8,501 bases of DNA from Comamonadaceae bacterium (GTDB lineage: Bacteria; Pseudomonadota; Gammaproteobacteria; Burkholderiales; Burkholderiaceae_C), in contig CANHXV010000085.1 in NCBI GenBank assembly GCA_947464665.1, positions 1-8,501 of the forward strand, written 5' to 3'. Below the pieces are notes generated by a model. That model had not been told where the DNA came from. It saw nothing but the letters and a program-made list of their open reading frames with translations, and searched no databases. Position numbers and translations under genes: made by a program. Numbering within the stretch: the stretch's first letter is position 1; the number at the start of each line of letters is the position of its first letter. This document shows, piece after piece, positions 6,182 through 8,501 of the stretch.

Positions 6182-7024
6182 TCAGCGGTTGCGCTGGTTC
6201 ATGAAAACCAACTTTTCAAACAAGCTGACGTCTTGTTCGTTTTTCAGCAAGGCACCCACCAGCGGCGGAACGCTGACTTTTTGGTCGGCACTTTGCAGGG
6301 CTTCTAATGGAATGTCTTCAGCCACCAACAGTTTGAGCCAGTCGAGCAGTTCGCTGGTGGAAGGCTTCTTTTTCAAGCCTGGCAAACCGCGCACATCGTA
6401 AAAGTTTTTCAAGGCTACAGCCAGTAGCTCTTTTTTCAAATTCGGAAAGTGCACATCCACAATTTGTTTCATGGTGTCGGCTTCTGGGAACTTGATGTAG
6501 TGAAAGAAACAGCGGCGCAAAAAGGCGTCGGGTAATTCCTTCTCATTGTTTGAAGTGATAAACACCACGGGCCGCGTTTTGGCTTTGATCAACTGGCGGG
6601 TTTCGTAGCAATAAAACTCCATGCGATCAATTTCGCGCAATAAGTCATTTGGAAACTCGATGTCGGCTTTGTCGATCTCATCAATCAAAATGGCCACAGG
6701 CTCATCTGCGGTGAAGGCTTGCCACAACACGCCCTTGATAATGTAGTTTTCGATGTTCTTGACTTTTTCATCGCCCAGTTGGCTGTCTCGCAGACGGCTG
6801 ACGGCGTCGTATTCGTACAAGCCTTGCTGCGCTTTGGTGGTTGATTTGATGTGCCACTGAATAAGTTTCAGGCCCAAGGCTTCTGACACCTCTTCAGCCA
6901 ACATGGTTTTACCCGTTCCGGGCTCGCCTTTCACCAGCAGAGGGCGCTTTAAGGTGATAGCGGCATTGACGGCCAGCTTCAAATCTTGTGTGGCAACGTA
7001 GTTTTCAGTCCCTTGGAATTTCAT
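6182..7024 (-). CDS. MoxR family AAA+ ATPase
   Basis: A 280-residue AAA+ ATPase of the MoxR/CoxD kind. The domain order is complete: YVATQDLKLAVNAAI near the start, Walker A GEPGTGKT (33-40), Walker B ILIDE with D115 and E116, sensor 1 ITSNN around N159, and arginine-finger region LRRCFF with R170/R171. A C-terminal lid region follows. MoxR proteins act as ATP-driven chaperones, usually with a VWA partner; here that partner is two genes further down the operon. The start is set at ATG 7024 (MKFQGTENY), where family members usually begin. A TTG at 7066 would add 14 residues, which looks less likely, although no strong ribosome site is seen at either. It is divergent from the cytochrome gene, with 119 bp between. 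Confidence 0.92.
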   Translation of the reverse strand: MKFQGTENYVATQDLKLAVNAAITLKRPLLVKGEPGTGKTMLAEEVSEALGLKLIQWHIKSTTKAQQGLYEYDAVSRLRDSQLGDEKVKNIENYIIKGVLWQAFTADEPVAILIDEIDKADIEFPNDLLREIDRMEFYCYETRQLIKAKTRPVVFITSNNEKELPDAFLRRCFFHYIKFPEADTMKQIVDVHFPNLKKELLAVALKNFYDVRGLPGLKKKPSTSELLDWLKLLVAEDIPLEALQSADQKVSVPPLVGALLKNEQDVSLFEKLVFMNQRNR

Positions 7025-7093
7025 AATTGGCTGCAAAAGTGGATTAAAAGTTAGTAGAAATGACAAAAGTCAGGATTGAGTAGGCTCACTCGA

Positions 7094-7099
7094 TATAAT
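7094..7099 (+). promoter_or_regulatory. Perfect -10 box (TATAAT) upstream of cytochrome gene
   Basis: TATAAT lies 44 bp before the cytochrome start. At the normal 16-18 bp spacing there is no good -35; TTGAGT at 7076-7081 is only 12 bp away. A short inverted repeat, TGAG-tagg-CTCA (7077-7088), lies between. This is plausible as a promoter, possibly helped by an activator, but unproven. Confidence 0.4.
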
Positions 7100-7143
7100 C
7101 CGGCATTGATTTTCATCAGTCTTAGTTTGATTGTGCTCGCAAA

Positions 7144-7806
7144 ATGAACGCTTTGTTATCCTCATTGATCGCTATAACTGTCGCTTCAGCGACCGTTTTT
7201 TCCGCCCACGCTCAAGACGTGCAGGGCAACGCCAAAGCTGGCGAAGCCAAGATTGCCATGTGCATTGGTTGCCACGGCATCAAAGGTTACCAGGCCAGCT
7301 TTCCTGAGGTGTACCGCGTTCCGATGATCTCCGGTCAAAACGCCAAATACATCGCCTCTTCTTTGAGCGCCTACCAAAAAGGTGATCGCAAGCATCCCAC
7401 CATGCGGGGTATTGCTGCAAGCCTGACGGATCAAGACATTGCAGATATTTCTGCTTATTACGCGCAGCATGGCGTGGTTGACGGCGCCAAAACTGCCGCG
7501 GTCAAAGCCCCCGATGCCAAGGTTGCCGAGTTACTGAAAAAAGGGGCTTGTGTGTCTTGTCACGGCGAGAGTTTTTCCAAGCCGATTGACCCCAGCTACC
7601 CCAAAATTGCCGGTCAGCACAAAGACTTTTTGTTTGTGGCTTTGAAGTCTTACAAGACTGAAAACCAAGCCACTTGGGGCCGCGCAAATGGCGTCATGGG
7701 CGGTATTGCCAAGCAATACACCAACAATGAGCTGAAAGCAATGGCTGCTTACATTGCGTCCTTGGATGGCGAATTGAAGACCGTGCCGCAGTCTAAATTC
7801 CGCTGA
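7144..7806 (+). CDS. Di-heme c-type cytochrome (cytochrome c4-like), periplasmic
   Basis: A 220-residue protein with a signal peptide at about 1-23, cut probably after AHA before QDVQG. It has two heme-binding motifs, C40-IG-C43-H44 and C136-VS-C139-H140, one per roughly 100-residue domain. The likely axial methionines are M87 (HPTMRGI) for the first heme and M185 (NGVMGGI) for the second. The two-domain layout matches cytochrome c4-type periplasmic electron carriers that feed terminal oxidases or other respiratory partners. The start ATG is the only usable one, because an in-frame TAG lies at 7123-7125 with no other start between. The signal n-region lacks Lys/Arg and no clear Shine-Dalgarno is present, both slightly unusual. 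It is divergent from moxR and converges on the DUF1841 gene with 6 bp between stops. Confidence 0.92.
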   Translation: MNALLSSLIAITVASATVFSAHAQDVQGNAKAGEAKIAMCIGCHGIKGYQASFPEVYRVPMISGQNAKYIASSLSAYQKGDRKHPTMRGIAASLTDQDIADISAYYAQHGVVDGAKTAAVKAPDAKVAELLKKGACVSCHGESFSKPIDPSYPKIAGQHKDFLFVALKSYKTENQATWGRANGVMGGIAKQYTNNELKAMAAYIASLDGELKTVPQSKFR

Positions 7807-7812
7807 ACTTTT

Positions 7813-8250
7813 TCAGTCTTGGGTCGCGTGCCTTTGCACGCATTCAATGTAAACATTGCCGTCCGGCATTTTGCCTGCGCGCTGGCTCTCAAAAATCATG
7901 CGCCCTAAGCATTCCATGGTGGCGTGATGCGCCTCGTGCAAAGACTGTTTCTTGTGACTGATTAATTCAACAGCCTGGCGAATACCGCGTGGCTGGTCAA
8001 TGCTGCATTGCTCGCTGATGGACAAGTGCATGGACAGATGCAAAAAAGGATTGTCCCGAGCAGGGTTCACATCTAGCATGGCTGCGAGAGCGGCATCGAC
8101 ATCGGCCAACTCGGCGTGGTACTCAGGATGTTCATCGATCCATTGGCTGGCCAACATTTCAATGGGTTCCAGTTTGGTCCCAGATCGAGATTTGGCATAA
8201 GCCCCACAAAAAAATCGCCGCACATCGGCTTGAGAAGGTTGTATCAGCAT
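7813..8250 (-). CDS. DUF1841 family protein
   Basis: A 145-residue protein matching the DUF1841 family, known mainly from Beta- and Gammaproteobacteria and of unknown function. Family-like stretches are QADVRRFFCGAYAKSRSG (7-24), LEPIEMLASQWIDEHPEYHAEL (27-48), NPFLHLSMHLSISEQCSIDQPRGIR (about 66-90) and HHATMECLGRMIFESQRAG (about 107-125). The histidine-rich HLSMHLSISEQ and HEAHHATMECLG segments could bind a metal, but this is only a guess. No signal peptide or membrane segment is seen, so it is probably cytoplasmic. It lies alone on the minus strand, with its start facing the thiolase promoter region. Confidence 0.85.
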   Translation of the reverse strand: MLIQPSQADVRRFFCGAYAKSRSGTKLEPIEMLASQWIDEHPEYHAELADVDAALAAMLDVNPARDNPFLHLSMHLSISEQCSIDQPRGIRQAVELISHKKQSLHEAHHATMECLGRMIFESQRAGKMPDGNVYIECVQRHATQD

Positions 8251-8281
8251 GCGCCGATTGTCGCCTAGGTGGAATCAGGGC

Positions 8282-8310
8282 TTGAATTAAGGTGGGGCGT
8301 GCACTATATT
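8282..8310 (+). promoter_or_regulatory. Sigma70-type promoter for the thiolase gene
   Basis: A -35 box TTGAAT (8282-8287) and a -10 box TATATT (8305-8310) are separated by exactly 17 bp, placing transcription start near 8317, about 34 nt before the thiolase ATG. It is the best-formed promoter in the window. Confidence 0.65.
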
Positions 8311-8350
8311 GCATGATTCTTGAAATGACGAACTCTTTAAAAGTAAAACC

Positions 8351-8501
8351 ATGAGCAGCAACATCACACAAGCCTTCATTTGCGACGCCATCCGGACACC
8401 CTTCGGTCGATATGGCGGCGCTTCGTCCAGCATTCGCACAGATGACCTCGGCGCCATCCCTTTGCGCGCCCTGATGGCCCGCAACCCGCAAGTCGATTGG
8501 G
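8351..8501 (+). CDS. pcaF: Acetyl-CoA acyltransferase/3-oxoadipyl-CoA thiolase, N-terminal part
   Basis: Only the first 50 codons are in the window; the rest lies beyond the right edge. The opening, with AFICDAIRTPFGRYGGA (8-24), then RTDDLGAIPLRAL and MARNP-VDW, is typical of thiolases and closest in my recollection to 3-oxoadipyl-CoA thiolases (PcaF/PaaJ), which split 3-oxoadipyl-CoA into succinyl-CoA and acetyl-CoA in aromatic compound breakdown. The catalytic cysteine, near residue 90 in this family, is not in view. The thiolase superfamily is firm; the exact substrate, and so the symbol, is tentative. A strong promoter lies just upstream; the Shine-Dalgarno is weak. Confidence 0.75.
   Translation, partial: MSSNITQAFICDAIRTPFGRYGGASSSIRTDDLGAIPLRALMARNPQVDW

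Noticed and set aside
7025..7066. TTG start for MoxR at 7066
   Set aside because: A rare start codon adding 14 residues not typical of the family; ATG 7024 begins at the conserved MKFQGTENY.
7826..7841. Hairpin GCGTGC-cttt-GCACGC between convergent genes as a terminator
   Set aside because: The stem is only 6 bp, there is no T-run on either side, and it lies within the 3' coding end of the DUF1841 gene. It could still help limit readthrough, but the evidence is too thin.
8300..8314. TGCAC-TATAT-TGCAT as an NtrC-type operator
   Set aside because: Only a partial match to an inverted GCAC/GTGC site; the core is better explained as the -10 box TATATT.
8159..8491. Minus-strand open frame over the thiolase start and promoter
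   Set aside because: Antisense to the clear thiolase N-terminus and overlapping the DUF1841 gene; no domain resemblance.

Overview
This window looks like betaproteobacterial chromosome (Burkholderiales, probably Comamonadaceae-like). It carries the end of an integrated mobile element. The host assignment rests on gene content: a DUF1841 protein, a two-heme cytochrome c, a MoxR/CoxE-type VWA pair and a 3-oxoadipyl-CoA thiolase start. It is inferred by family recognition, not by a database search.

Positions 1-3690 are visibly AT-richer and foreign in character. Three genes run leftward on the minus strand, starting 82 bp from the 3' end of a tRNA-Arg(CCU) gene: a tyrosine integrase (2264-3607), an MspJI/AspBHI-like modification-dependent (type IV) restriction endonuclease (1047-2267), and a GIY-YIG nuclease with several helix-turn-helix-like repeats (1-1034). 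The nuclease runs off the left edge and was found by translating the minus strand by hand. The integrase and restriction genes overlap by ATGA and the third gene follows after 12 bp, so the three look like one operon. The element's other end lies outside the window.

The tRNA (3690-3764) marks the element-host junction. Its acceptor stem has a G4-A69 mismatch in an otherwise perfect stem. This would be explained if the element supplied the 3' part of the gene from a slightly different tRNA.

Positions 3777-7024 hold a leftward host operon. In transcription order it encodes a MoxR AAA+ ATPase, a small glycine-rich membrane protein, a RimJ/RimL-type GNAT acetyltransferase, a CoxE-like VWA protein and a DUF1330 protein. 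The genes are tightly packed and lead directly into the tRNA. The MoxR and VWA proteins are the usual chaperone-like pair for maturing or inserting cofactors in other complexes; their target is not visible here.

Right of 7025, a divergent di-heme cytochrome c (7144-7806, plus) converges on a DUF1841 gene (7813-8250, minus). A good sigma70-type promoter at 8282-8310 then precedes the start of a thiolase gene (8351 to the right edge), probably pcaF/paaJ-like. No stretch longer than 300 bases lacks a gene. No CRISPR array, rRNA or insertion sequence was seen.
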